A DNA stretch of 64,000 bases from Anaerolineales bacterium UBA6055 (GTDB lineage Bacteria > Chloroflexota > Anaerolineae > Aggregatilineales > Phototrophicaceae). Made by a program: the position numbers and the translations under genes. The DNA is taken from positions 1 through 64,000 of the forward strand of contig DIYL01000019.1 of NCBI GenBank assembly GCA_002428985.1, written 5' to 3'. The notes under the pieces are model-generated. The model had not been told where the DNA came from. It searched no databases and saw only the letters and a list, made by a program, of their open reading frames with translations. Below, in pieces: positions 1 through 8,267 of the stretch; the stretch's first letter is position 1, and the number at the start of each line of letters is the position of its first letter.

Positions 1-306
1 GTTGTTGAGCTTGCCGCCTGTGTCCATGCGATCGACAAAATCAGCAAATTGTGGAAAACAGGTGATGCACAAGACAAACAGGGCATGGCAAAGAATATCA
101 TTGACTATGTGGTATTTGACTTAGACACACATCGGATTGTGGATTTTCGATTGAAACAATGGGCAGATCGGTTTATTACTGTTCGAGCGAAACTCTATGA
201 GGATGATTCTGATGTAAATAAAAACTCACCTAGAAGAATTCTAGGTGAGGGTAATGATGTAGCCCTTACGGGAGAAACATCGAACATATTCCTTCTGACG
301 ATTTAA
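1..306 (+). CDS. Large serine recombinase, C-terminal end (partial)
   Basis: The frame is open from base 1, so the gene begins outside the window. The visible part (about 101 residues) has the C-terminal signature of large serine recombinases common in Chloroflexota mobile elements: a stretch reading KQGMAKNIIDYVVFDLDTHR, then DFRLKQWADRF. Neither the catalytic serine domain nor the zinc ribbon is in view. Such enzymes integrate and excise elements at att sites, and parA, parB and a primase-polymerase follow. The last 30 residues, after a perfect inverted repeat at 225-249, do not resemble the family, so the tail may be altered. The family is recognised from the conserved C-terminus; whether the enzyme is active cannot be judged here. 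Confidence 0.7.
   Translation, partial: VVELAACVHAIDKISKLWKTGDAQDKQGMAKNIIDYVVFDLDTHRIVDFRLKQWADRFITVRAKLYEDDSDVNKNSPRRILGEGNDVALTGETSNIFLLTI
225..249. repeat. Perfect inverted repeat inside the recombinase 3' end
   Basis: The arms CTCACCTAGA and TCTAGGTGAG pair perfectly (10 bp) around a 5-nt loop, AGAAT. The hairpin lies within the open frame near its end, with no T-run after it, so it is not a typical terminator. It could be a recombinase-related site or a small insertion that changed the protein's tail. Confidence 0.6.
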
Positions 307-401
307 AGATTGTTGAATTCCTTCAAAGTATTGCATTTCCTCAATGTGAAGAACTAGAACATCTCATGACCATCTCGAATTTGAGTTGACTTTGATATGG
401 A

Positions 402-428
402 GATGGAGGAGCAAATCCCTCCCCCATC
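402..428. repeat. Hairpin upstream of parA
   Basis: GATGGAGGAG and CTCCCCCATC pair with one mismatch across a 7-nt loop. It lies in the 245-bp gap between the recombinase and parA. No T-run follows. It could be a regulatory or centromere-like site of the ParAB pair; that role is a guess. Confidence 0.4.
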
Positions 429-551
429 CATGAAGAAGTACCGAATCGGAGTTCACGATACCTCGACCGTAGGATAACACAGAAGAGGCTTCGTAGATTT
501 TCGCTGAGGTTTTACACATTATCTATTCGATAGTCGGAGGAATTCACAATC

Positions 552-1361
552 ATGACACGAGTCTATGCACTCACCAATCACAAGGGCGGAGTAGGTAAAT
601 CGACATCCGCGACCAACATTGCGCTTGGCATTTCAGCTATGTTGCGAAATGCAGGAGCATCCAATTCACGAGTTCTACTGATCGATACCGATAGTCAGGC
701 TCATGCAACGTTAGTTACCACAGGTCAGAACAACTACGACGAGAACAATAGTCTATACACTGTCCTCATGGCAGATCGGCAGAAGGCAACTCAGGTTTTG
801 TCAGAATGTCTGGTTCAAAGCCATTGGGATTCAAATCTCCATGTTTTGCCCGCATCCCACTTGCTGGAACAAGCAGAAAGTGAACTTCAGGGAACAGCTG
901 GCGCACCGTATCGCCTTGCTGATCCCCTATCGAAACTTGCCCCATACTACGCTGCGATAGTTATTGACACACGACCATCATTCTCACTCATGACCGAGAT
1001 TGCGGCAACAAATGCGATTATTCCGGTTGAACCTCGCTATCTGGAGACAGTGGGTCTATTGAGTGTCATTGGCAAAATCAACGACATTCGAGATGGTTGG
1101 CGATTCGCCAATCTGTGTGTTCGTGGTATCGTTGTTACCAAGATGGACAATCGCGTTCGTGGTCATCATTACCTACTCGAAGAACTCAATACCCACCCAC
1201 AGCTCAATCAACTACTGCTAGGCGTGATTCCAATGAATGAAGCTGTATCTTATGCTCATCGAAGTCATGCCAGTATCTTCGCCTACGATCCGAAAGCAAC
1301 AGCAAGTAAAGCCTACGCACAGCTAGTACATCACATCCTCAGTCAGAAACGAGGTGCATAA
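552..1361 (+). CDS. parA: ParA-family partition ATPase
   Basis: This 269-residue protein opens with a deviant Walker A motif, KGGVGKST (residues 11-18). It continues with the family's LLIDTDSQ stretch (around 42-49) and a Walker B region reading IVIDTRPS. The length is normal for ParA/Soj. ParA ATPases position plasmids or integrated elements on the nucleoid together with ParB. A good ribosome site (CGGAGG) lies about 10 nt upstream. The stop codon overlaps the next start by one base (TAATG), so the two genes are translationally coupled. Given the neighbouring recombinase and primase-polymerase, it probably stabilises the mobile element rather than the chromosome. Confidence 0.9.
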   Translation: MTRVYALTNHKGGVGKSTSATNIALGISAMLRNAGASNSRVLLIDTDSQAHATLVTTGQNNYDENNSLYTVLMADRQKATQVLSECLVQSHWDSNLHVLPASHLLEQAESELQGTAGAPYRLADPLSKLAPYYAAIVIDTRPSFSLMTEIAATNAIIPVEPRYLETVGLLSVIGKINDIRDGWRFANLCVRGIVVTKMDNRVRGHHYLLEELNTHPQLNQLLLGVIPMNEAVSYAHRSHASIFAYDPKATASKAYAQLVHHILSQKRGA

Positions 1362-2542
1362 TGGCGAAGAAGAAACATGATACATCCAACATCGACAACC
1401 TATTGGCTTCGGTCACACCTGATATGCTCGGAGATGGTTTTGCCGATGCACTGGCAGACAACTCCATTCTGGTCGAGCGATTTCTACTTGACATGGTGCG
1501 ACCTGATCCTGTGCAACCCCGTTGTGTTCTGCCTGAACAAATCCATCGTAAGTTTCATGATAATCGCCTGACGCCAACGCAGGCTTTGCGTGAATTGGTA
1601 CAACTGGCTCAGGTATCGGCTCGTCAGAATGGACGACCATTCAGCAATGTGCTAGAACTACTGCCTGATGCTGAAAACGAAAACGAAGAATCTGGAAAAC
1701 AATCTCCCGAAGAAGAAACACTATGTGATCTCGTGAATCTTGCCGTGACCATCCGCGACGATGGTCAAGTGAATCCCCTGACTGTTGTGGATATGACAGA
1801 GGGTGTAACTCGCCTTTATTGCATTGAAACAGGCAAACGACGTTACTGGGCGACATGGATACTACGCGACTTCATCCCCGGATATGAACATGATGGCATG
1901 ATTGACTGCATCATTGTTCCTGCTGAGAAATCATCTATATTCCGTCAAGCTAAGGAAAATACTGCACGTAAAGGTCTGAGTGCGATTGCGATGGCACGTC
2001 AAGCGGCACTGCTCTTGCTCACTGTACATGCCTACGAGATTCCGCTCTATGCGGTTGACAATGACTTCTATCGTCAAGCACTTGAACTTGATCTACGTGG
2101 AAAGCGTGAATACACCGAAACTATTCTCAATGCTATGGGTGGAATCGATAAAGCACGCTTCAGTCGTTACAAATCACTTTTAGGTTTGTCAGATGAAAGC
2201 CTTGAACTTGCAGATCGACATAATCTAGACGAATTTCAATTACGACATGTTCTGAAAATACCACATGACTCTCAATTCGAAATGATACAGCAAATCGTGA
2301 AATTCAATTTATCGGGACGGCAGGTTCAACAGATATGTTCAAATGAACATAATTCTAGCCCTGCAAAAACTGAACCGCCGAAACCACATATTCAACGTTT
2401 CCTGAAATCTATGAAGAAAATGTCGAGGCAGGACGAAGAGGATTTTCTTCATAGATACTGTCAATCGAGGAATCGGAACATCTGGCGTGTGCACGTATTG
2501 ATGCAACTATCGAGTTCCTCAACAAAGTTCGCACACGCTTAA
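1361..2542 (+). CDS. parB: ParB/Spo0J-like partition protein
   Basis: This 393-residue protein is coupled to parA. The middle contains a ParB-type nuclease/CTPase-like core: DDGQVNPLTVV (around 133-143), then ETGKRRYWA in place of the usual GERR box, then RQAKENTARKGLSAIAMARQ (around 190-209), matching the ENLQR..LSP..EA region. A helix-turn-helix region follows (GGIDKARFSRYKSLLGLSDE). The N-terminal 120 residues, including an acidic linker, are not typical. ParB would bind a parS-like site and load onto DNA for ParA-driven segregation. A strong intrinsic terminator lies seven bases after the stop. The family call is secure; the parS site was not identified. Confidence 0.8.
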   Translation: MAKKKHDTSNIDNLLASVTPDMLGDGFADALADNSILVERFLLDMVRPDPVQPRCVLPEQIHRKFHDNRLTPTQALRELVQLAQVSARQNGRPFSNVLELLPDAENENEESGKQSPEEETLCDLVNLAVTIRDDGQVNPLTVVDMTEGVTRLYCIETGKRRYWATWILRDFIPGYEHDGMIDCIIVPAEKSSIFRQAKENTARKGLSAIAMARQAALLLLTVHAYEIPLYAVDNDFYRQALELDLRGKREYTETILNAMGGIDKARFSRYKSLLGLSDESLELADRHNLDEFQLRHVLKIPHDSQFEMIQQIVKFNLSGRQVQQICSNEHNSSPAKTEPPKPHIQRFLKSMKKMSRQDEEDFLHRYCQSRNRNIWRVHVLMQLSSSSTKFAHA

Positions 2543-2548
2543 CCACGT

Positions 2549-2575
2549 AAAAGGTTGTTACATGACAACCTTTTT
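2549..2575 (+). terminator. Rho-independent terminator after parAB
   Basis: A perfect 10-bp stem (AAAAGGTTGT / ACAACCTTTT) with a 6-nt loop (TACATG) runs into a T-run. It closes the parAB transcript and separates it from the primase-polymerase gene. Confidence 0.85.
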
Positions 2576-2646
2576 GAGGACACAGGTAATGCGATCAAAA
2601 AGTCGAGCACCACCCATAAAACAAAAAACCTACCAATTGTAATCTG

Positions 2647-2711
2647 GGCAGGCGACAGATGTGATCATTTTTAACTTAGTCCCTTAAAGATTATCACACC
2701 TCAGACCTGCC
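2647..2711. repeat. Long imperfect inverted repeat before the primase-polymerase
   Basis: Two 29-nt arms pair at 21 positions (GGCAGG...GTGAT..TTAA against TTAA..ATCAC...CCTGCC) around a short 7-nt centre. It lies in the 240-bp non-coding gap between the parAB terminator and the primase-polymerase start. Position and size suit a replication origin or primase recognition structure of the element, but no iterons were seen and the role is inferred. Confidence 0.5.
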
Positions 2712-2783
2712 TGCAACTGCATACCGTCACTTTTTCTCTGCTTTCTTGTCAGATTCTATCTTTGTGTTGTCAGGTGACATACC

Positions 2784-4529
2784 ATGACCTCAGTTCAGGC
2801 TGAGCTTTCTTCAGCTCGCCTATTTTCCGAATCAAATACGGTGTTGTCCCACACACTCCATGCTCGTGAGTGTGGCTATTCGATCATTCCCCTTAAAGGT
2901 GGACGCAATCGTGTCACGGGCAAGCAACCGCGAATTTCATGGCAAGCGTATCAGTCGCAAAAAGCCTCTAATGAACAAATTGAAAACTGGTTTAATGCCG
3001 GCATATCTGCTTACGGCATTGTCTGCGGGGAAGTCTCTCGACTGATCGTGCTTGATTTTGACGAACCAGAGGCACAGACAAAGTTTATCCAGAAGTTCCC
3101 ACAACTTACCCGTACTTACATCGTTAAGTCCGGTGGACGTGGCATGCTACACTTTTACTTTGAAGTCGATTTTCACGTCAAAACGACCAAGATTCGTGGC
3201 GGTGATCTGAAAGCAGAGGGAAGTTATGTTGTTGGTGCAGGCTCACAGATTGCAGGCGGGAAATGGGAAGTGTTTAATGATGCACCTGTGAAACAGATTT
3301 CACAGAATGAGCTTGATGAAGTGTTATCTGTTTTCGGAATCGCACGACCAGTCAACCTAGAGTCGCCTATAGAATCCATCCCGAAAACGAATTCCCTGAA
3401 TTACTTTGCATCTATATATGAAGCCTTTGTTCAGCAGTTCCAGGGTCGGAATCAGGCACTGTTTCGTGTGGGGTGTATGATGCGCGATGAAGGCTATGAT
3501 TTCGACACTGCCAAAGCAATTTTGTCGCAAGTACATGTGCAACATCCACCTGTGACGCGACATAAACCAGAAACTACATTTCAGCGTCAGCGAGAAGCGT
3601 ACCTAACATTGCGAAGTGTGTTCAAACGTCCAGCGCGACCAAAGTCGAAAATCATCGCTACCAAAGCACAAGCCAGCTATGTACCAAACCATCTGCGGGA
3701 AGTCATCTTGAGGCACAAACACGGCACAGCATTTTTGCGTGTGTACGAAGGGTTGAAACTTGTTGGTAAGTCTGCAGGTGCGCGCGTGACCGAACGGGAC
3801 ATCCATACCATACTTACACCCCACGGTATCGGCAGACGGTCCATCCGCAACGCCCTCACATTCACACCTGACACTGATACCCATACCACCTATCCTCTGG
3901 ATGAGGATATGGATTCCAAAATGCTTCAAACGGCAACAAATACATGCGTATTTGTTCCTACGACAAAACGGGACAAAAGTCCATCACATCGACCACCACA
4001 GGAATATATCATCCCGACCATCGAACGACTGCTTGACCTATTCAACATCAAAAGCAAAGGGGCAGACCCAATTACACTCGATGACATTCAATCTGTAAAA
4101 ATATATCGCTCAGCACTCAACCGTGAATTAATTCGACGATGGGTAGGGAAGTACAGTCAGGTATGGCTTGCAGAGCGGCTGAGTGTCTGTGTTCGCACGG
4201 TCCAGCGATACATCAAATTTGACTGTATACAATGTCAGCAAATCCTATACGCAACCGACATCACACCAGATAACATCCACCAAATTCCACCAAAAACACA
4301 CGCTCCGCGGGCAGGCATCACGATTCAGTACTGCTTTCTACAAGATGGGACGGGCAAATGCTACCCACCGATTCAAGCGATTGCAAGAAAACTAATGAGG
4401 CAGAGTATTTCTGTTCAATGGATTCAAAGAGGTTGCAATCTGTATTGGATTGGAGACAAAACAATACAGTCGCACATTATATTTACTCCAGAACTTATTC
4501 ATGTATATTGGGCGTCTAAGTTAACATAG
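2784..4529 (+). CDS. Bifunctional primase-polymerase (Prim-Pol) replication protein
   Basis: This 581-residue protein has an N-terminal Prim-Pol domain (about residues 25-180). The visible landmarks are GYSIIPLKGG (31-40), the metal-binding LDFD (90-93), SGGRGMLHFYF (116-126, with the conserved His) and GGDLKAEGSYVVGAGS (139-154). The family makes primers and copies DNA for plasmids, phages and integrative elements. The C-terminal half is not recognisable except for a helix-turn-helix-like SQVWLAERLSVCVRTVQRYI near residues 458-477. No helicase motif was seen. It stands alone between a terminator and the element's end, with a possible origin structure directly upstream. Function by family is confident; the exact replication mode is not known. 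Confidence 0.85.
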   Translation: MTSVQAELSSARLFSESNTVLSHTLHARECGYSIIPLKGGRNRVTGKQPRISWQAYQSQKASNEQIENWFNAGISAYGIVCGEVSRLIVLDFDEPEAQTKFIQKFPQLTRTYIVKSGGRGMLHFYFEVDFHVKTTKIRGGDLKAEGSYVVGAGSQIAGGKWEVFNDAPVKQISQNELDEVLSVFGIARPVNLESPIESIPKTNSLNYFASIYEAFVQQFQGRNQALFRVGCMMRDEGYDFDTAKAILSQVHVQHPPVTRHKPETTFQRQREAYLTLRSVFKRPARPKSKIIATKAQASYVPNHLREVILRHKHGTAFLRVYEGLKLVGKSAGARVTERDIHTILTPHGIGRRSIRNALTFTPDTDTHTTYPLDEDMDSKMLQTATNTCVFVPTTKRDKSPSHRPPQEYIIPTIERLLDLFNIKSKGADPITLDDIQSVKIYRSALNRELIRRWVGKYSQVWLAERLSVCVRTVQRYIKFDCIQCQQILYATDITPDNIHQIPPKTHAPRAGITIQYCFLQDGTGKCYPPIQAIARKLMRQSISVQWIQRGCNLYWIGDKTIQSHIIFTPELIHVYWASKLT

Positions 4530-4543
4530 AAAAGATTTCAAAT

Positions 4544-4579
4544 ATCTCACTTTGGGACTGTACACCTAGTTAGTGAGAT
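4544..4579. other. Imperfect palindrome at the element/ctaB junction, candidate att site
   Basis: ATCTCACT and AGTGAGAT form perfect 8-bp outer arms, 20 nt apart, around a TGTACA centre (36 bp in all). The ctaB-homologous reading frame starts at 4577, at the right edge of this structure. Serine integrase att sites are usually 40-50 bp imperfect palindromes around a 2-bp crossover, and a serine recombinase lies at the other end of the segment. The assignment is inference from position and symmetry. Confidence 0.4.
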
Positions 4580-4873
4580 TATCTAAAAGCTGAGATCCCG
4601 ATGATGCCAGCGAGATATGGTAAAAAAGCGACACATAGGCAGATTGTCTTGTTTACTGTTTTACTAGTCACTGTCTCATTGTTGCCACTCATAACGACGA
4701 TGTTTGGAGCGATTTATATGATAGGAAGTGTGGGGCTTGTATGTATATTTTTATGGTTAGTGATTCGATTATGGTTATATAGTAGTGCAGATGTCCTTCG
4801 AATGACATGTAAATATTCAACTGCATATCACGCGCTTATTTTTCTGACTATGATGGTTGATAGCTTACTTTGA
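4577..4873 (+). pseudogene. ctaB: ctaB (heme O synthase) C-terminal fragment
   Basis: From 4577 the translation DYLKAEIPMMPARYGKKATH matches the region of protoheme IX farnesyltransferase just before its last helices. Three hydrophobic segments and the normal C-terminus follow. Only about 98 of some 300 residues are present: the DxxxD prenyl-binding loops are missing, and a TGA precedes the fragment in frame. CtaB adds a farnesyl group to heme B in the membrane for cytochrome oxidase assembly, which this remnant cannot do alone. It abuts the mobile element, so either the element integrated inside ctaB or the fragment was left by a deletion. An ATG at 4601 could still start a 90-residue membrane peptide. 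Confidence 0.7.
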
Positions 4874-4914
4874 TTTATTCTGTAGGCAAATAAAATCCAA
4901 AACATAATTTTTGT

Positions 4915-4939
4915 CATCAAATTGACATCAAATTGACAT
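4915..4939 (+). promoter_or_regulatory. 11-bp tandem direct repeat upstream of the hydrolase gene
   Basis: CATCAAATTGA occurs twice head to tail, followed by CAT. The 11-bp period is one helical turn, as in binding sites of OmpR/PhoB-type regulators. Each copy contains TTGACA, which can also serve as a -35 element. The repeat lies about 60 bp before the beta-lactamase-fold gene, and an OmpR-type regulator is encoded 1.5 kb downstream. The link between them is inferred. Confidence 0.45.
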
Positions 4940-4999
4940 TAGAGTGCCTCATGGATTGATTACCATCAGCGCATCATAAAAATATCTATAGGACATGCT

Positions 5000-6148
5000 A
5001 TGATGAAAAAGTGCACTCACCGATTCAGTCAGTTGTTGCCAGCCCTTATTCTGTTGTTTCTTTTAGTGGGATATAGTAATCCGTCTTCAGCAATAGCACA
5101 AAACAACGATCTATCAGTTCAGATTGATGACTATTTACAGTCATTGACTGAGTATGGTTTTTCTGGAGCCGTTCTCGTTGCAATCAATGATGAAATTATC
5201 CTCGCAGAGGGTTATGGACTCGCAGACGAAGCAAATCAGATTGGGATTACAGCCGAAACAGTCTTCGATACCGCATCGCTATCAAAACAATTTACTGGAG
5301 CAGCTATTATACATCTTGTGGAAACAGAACAACTGCAAGTTGATGATACGTTGGTAGACATATTCGAGAATGTGCCCGCTGATAAAGCAGAGATTACGAT
5401 CCATCAGTTGCTTACACATACTTCAGGGCTACCTGAATTTGTTTATGATAGGTCATATCAGTTAGACCGCGAAGATGCAGTGCAACGTGTCTTTGACGCA
5501 AACCTCGTGTTAGAGCCTGGTACACGTTATCTCTACTCAGATACAGGTTATGGTCTTCTAGCTGCGATTGTCGAAGTGGTATCAGGACAATCCTTTCAAG
5601 ATTATCTTGAGGAATATCTTTTTAAACCTGCGAATATGCACCAAACTGGATTTTATAATGACTCTCGCTGGGACTCTCTTCACGTTGCAAATGCTTATCT
5701 CAATGGCAGAGATAGAGGGTCTGTAGCGGAATTGCCAGGACCCTACTGGGATATTCTAGGATTCGGTGGTGTCATGACCACGGTTGGCGATCTCTATCGC
5801 TGGTCCATAGCATTGCAGAATGGTAATGTGCTGTCACCAGAATCAGTTGAGTTACTTTTTACTCCCTATGTCAGTGAGGATAACAATGGTCTCAGCTATT
5901 ATGGCTACGGTTGGGTCGTAATGGATGCTCCAAGCTTGGGAACTATGATCTGGCATGATGGTGCAGATTTGGCCCACAACGCCATATTTTTGAATCTTGC
6001 CGATCATGATATGCAGATAATCGTGTTATCAAATCGAATTGATGAAACTCGTACAGATGAGATATTCTATGGCATTGAGACAGGTTTCATCCTTGCTCAA
6101 TCCATCATTGAGGATGATTTCTCAGTATCACCTCCCTTTGTCGAATAG
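5000..6148 (+). CDS. Secreted beta-lactamase-fold serine hydrolase (class C/PBP4* type)
   Basis: A signal peptide (about residues 1-33, ending SSAIA) precedes a serine hydrolase domain of the beta-lactamase/AmpC/D-Ala-D-Ala carboxypeptidase group. The catalytic SxxK is S93-L-S-K96. The second motif is Y179-S-D, where class C enzymes have Y-x-N. The third is H319-D-G in the place of the KTG/HxG box. LLTHTSGLPEF is also typical. These enzymes hydrolyse esters, D-amino peptides or lactams outside the cytoplasm, and the real substrate cannot be told. At 382 residues the length is normal. A hairpin lies 21 bases after the stop. The two-component pair downstream may sense the same envelope process, as inferred from adjacency and the 11-bp repeats upstream. 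Confidence 0.85.
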   Translation: MMKKCTHRFSQLLPALILLFLLVGYSNPSSAIAQNNDLSVQIDDYLQSLTEYGFSGAVLVAINDEIILAEGYGLADEANQIGITAETVFDTASLSKQFTGAAIIHLVETEQLQVDDTLVDIFENVPADKAEITIHQLLTHTSGLPEFVYDRSYQLDREDAVQRVFDANLVLEPGTRYLYSDTGYGLLAAIVEVVSGQSFQDYLEEYLFKPANMHQTGFYNDSRWDSLHVANAYLNGRDRGSVAELPGPYWDILGFGGVMTTVGDLYRWSIALQNGNVLSPESVELLFTPYVSEDNNGLSYYGYGWVVMDAPSLGTMIWHDGADLAHNAIFLNLADHDMQIIVLSNRIDETRTDEIFYGIETGFILAQSIIEDDFSVSPPFVE

Positions 6149-6168
6149 GTTTGTCGGCTCATTGAATG

Positions 6169-6209
6169 TTCCTTCAGATACTAGCGAGTTAATCTAGTGT
6201 CCGAAGGAA
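6169..6209 (+). terminator. Long hairpin after the hydrolase gene
   Basis: Sixteen-base arms TTCCTTCAGATACTAG and CTAGTGTCCGAAGGAA pair with one mismatch and one U-G, around a 9-nt loop. It sits just after the stop codon. The following sequence is only moderately T-rich, so termination is likely but not certain. Confidence 0.5.
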
Positions 6210-6228
6210 TTTGACATTTACCCAAGCA

Positions 6229-6261
6229 ATAGTTCAATCAGTCTTACTATGATTGAACTAT
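6229..6261. repeat. Perfect inverted repeat upstream of the two-component genes
   Basis: ATAGTTCAATCA and TGATTGAACTAT form a perfect 12-bp stem around a 9-nt loop. It is not followed by T residues and lies about 155 bp before the response-regulator start. It could be an operator or part of the leader; no binding protein can be named. Confidence 0.45.
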
Positions 6262-6416
6262 GCAGATATCGTCTGATCAACTATGCGATATACTAAGACG
6301 CGTCGGTATAACCTAGTTATTCTCCCAAGTAGGATATCGATGAAATCGTTATTCTTCACACTTCATCGTGTATCCTTATTAAAGAAACTAACTGATTATT
6401 CGGATTGGATTGTGAA

Positions 6417-7103
6417 ATGGATGTACTGGTTATTGATGATGAACCAACAATCGTGAGCATTGCAACATCTTATTTTAAGGCAGAAGGCTATAACGTATAT
6501 TCTGCTCTTGATGGTGATATGGGGCTAAAGTTGTTTCGCAGACTGCAACCTGATTTCGTCATCCTAGACATAATGCTACCAGAAATTGGTGGGATTGAGA
6601 TTCTGCGCTATATCCGCCAAGAAAGTAATGCTTATGTCATTATGCTCACCGCAAAATCTGAGGAGAAAGATCGTCTACTAGGGTTATCTGTTGGTGCTGA
6701 TGATTATCTGACCAAGCCATTCAGTCCGAGAGAGCTGGTGGCACGGGTAAAGTCATTACTGCGTAGAGAGAGAATGCACCAGAGTTTACCGCCACAAAAA
6801 CTCATGTTTCAAAATGTTACCATTGACATTCAGCGACATGAGGCGTTAGTCAGAGATTCGTCGATTGATCTGACCGTAATTGAGTTCAATATACTTGTCA
6901 CGCTTGCTAAACATGCAGGTATCGTATTACGGCGTGAGCAAATCATACAGCACGTGTGGGGGCATGATTTTTATGGTGACGAACGTACGGTAGATGTCAA
7001 TATACGTCGCATGAGACAAAAGGTTGAAGATGATGTAAATGACCCACAGATTATCCAGACCATCCGTGGGGTTGGATATAAATTTGCTGATGAGCCTTTA
7101 TGA
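6417..7103 (+). CDS. OmpR/PhoB-family response regulator
   Basis: This 228-residue regulator has an N-terminal receiver domain with the acidic pair D7-D8, phospho-acceptor D51, T78 and K100. A winged-helix DNA-binding domain occupies about residues 130-225 (RTVDVNIRRMRQKVE...GVGYKF). The ATG at 6417 is preferred because MDVLVIDDE starts the receiver strand directly; a TTG at 6405 would add four residues. Its stop overlaps the start of the sensor kinase (ATGA), so the two are coupled. It probably binds tandem direct repeats such as those found upstream of the hydrolase gene. Confidence 0.92.
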   Translation: MDVLVIDDEPTIVSIATSYFKAEGYNVYSALDGDMGLKLFRRLQPDFVILDIMLPEIGGIEILRYIRQESNAYVIMLTAKSEEKDRLLGLSVGADDYLTKPFSPRELVARVKSLLRRERMHQSLPPQKLMFQNVTIDIQRHEALVRDSSIDLTVIEFNILVTLAKHAGIVLRREQIIQHVWGHDFYGDERTVDVNIRRMRQKVEDDVNDPQIIQTIRGVGYKFADEPL

Positions 7104-8200
7104 AACTACAGAAACGGTTACTACTTTACTTTGTATTCATTGCAATATTCAGTGTGATACTCACAGGATTTCTTGTTATTCTCTTTGCACCTTTGATCAT
7201 CAGCGTAAATGTTGATGTTAAAGACACAGGCAGTAACATAACATCCATCGTCACAGAAGAAACATATCACAACCCTCTTGCCACTCAGATTAATCAAGTA
7301 GTCATCATGGCAGGCACCATAGCAGGTCTCGTTGCAATATTTTTAGGTTGGTCTGTCAGTCGATACATTAGTCGCCCGATTGTACAAATTGCCTCAGCAA
7401 CAAAACGAATTGCCGAAGGGCATTATGAACAGGTGGTTGAGGTCAAGCAACATGATGAAATTGGTGAGTTAGCTTTACACTTCAATGCGATGGCAATGAC
7501 TATTGCCAGAACTGAGCAGACACGACAGCAGCTTATTGCAGATGTTAGCCATGAACTGAAGACTCCACTAACTTCCATTCAAGGAATAATCGAAGGTTTT
7601 CAGGATAATGTCATCCAAGACACACCTGAGAACTATACGTTGATTTATCAAGAATTGGATCGACTTCAACGTCTTGTCAAAGATTTACAGGATTTGTCGA
7701 TCACAGCATCAGGTGTAATTCAATTACAGCGCGAATGGTGGCAACCTACAGATATTGTCAATACCGTGGTTGCCAAAATACGCTTGCAATATGAGACAAA
7801 ATCGATTGATCTGATTGTTAATACTAAAGTCAAGTTACCCAAATGTTATGTTGATCGTGGGCGGATTGAACAGGTTCTGATCAATCTTTTGGGTAACAGC
7901 TTGCAATACACAAATAGGGGTGGGCAAGTCAGAGTTAATCTCTCTCATGAAGACAAAACCATCTGTTTTGCAATTCACGATACTGGTATCGGTTTGCGTG
8001 AGTCGGATATAAAAAACATTTTCCAGAGATTCTACAGGGTTGATAAATCACGATCACGACTCACAGGTGGTAGCGGCATTGGGCTGACAATTGTCAGGAA
8101 TATTGTTAAGGCACACAACGGGCACATATGGGCTGAAAGTGCTGGTCTAAATCAAGGAACGTCGATTTATTTTCATTTACCAACTGTCGAACCAGCATAA
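7100..8200 (+). CDS. Membrane sensor histidine kinase
   Basis: This 366-residue kinase has two membrane helices (about 8-30 and 66-86) around a short extracellular loop, then a HAMP linker (87-140). The dimerisation domain carries H151 in DVSHELKTPLTSI. The ATP-binding domain has N266 (INLLGNSLQY), DTGIGL (294-299) and GGSGIGL (323-329). All catalytic boxes are intact. The sensory loop is only about 35 residues, so it probably senses the membrane state or a partner protein rather than a ligand. It overlaps the response regulator by four bases and is its evident partner. No gene follows on the same strand before the MerR remnant. Confidence 0.92.
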   Translation: MKLQKRLLLYFVFIAIFSVILTGFLVILFAPLIISVNVDVKDTGSNITSIVTEETYHNPLATQINQVVIMAGTIAGLVAIFLGWSVSRYISRPIVQIASATKRIAEGHYEQVVEVKQHDEIGELALHFNAMAMTIARTEQTRQQLIADVSHELKTPLTSIQGIIEGFQDNVIQDTPENYTLIYQELDRLQRLVKDLQDLSITASGVIQLQREWWQPTDIVNTVVAKIRLQYETKSIDLIVNTKVKLPKCYVDRGRIEQVLINLLGNSLQYTNRGGQVRVNLSHEDKTICFAIHDTGIGLRESDIKNIFQRFYRVDKSRSRLTGGSGIGLTIVRNIVKAHNGHIWAESAGLNQGTSIYFHLPTVEPA

Positions 8201-8267
8201 TTAACGTTTGAGTTGGGTAATGGGAATAGGGTTGAAGACGGAATAGAATACTTTTTGTCTTACACTT

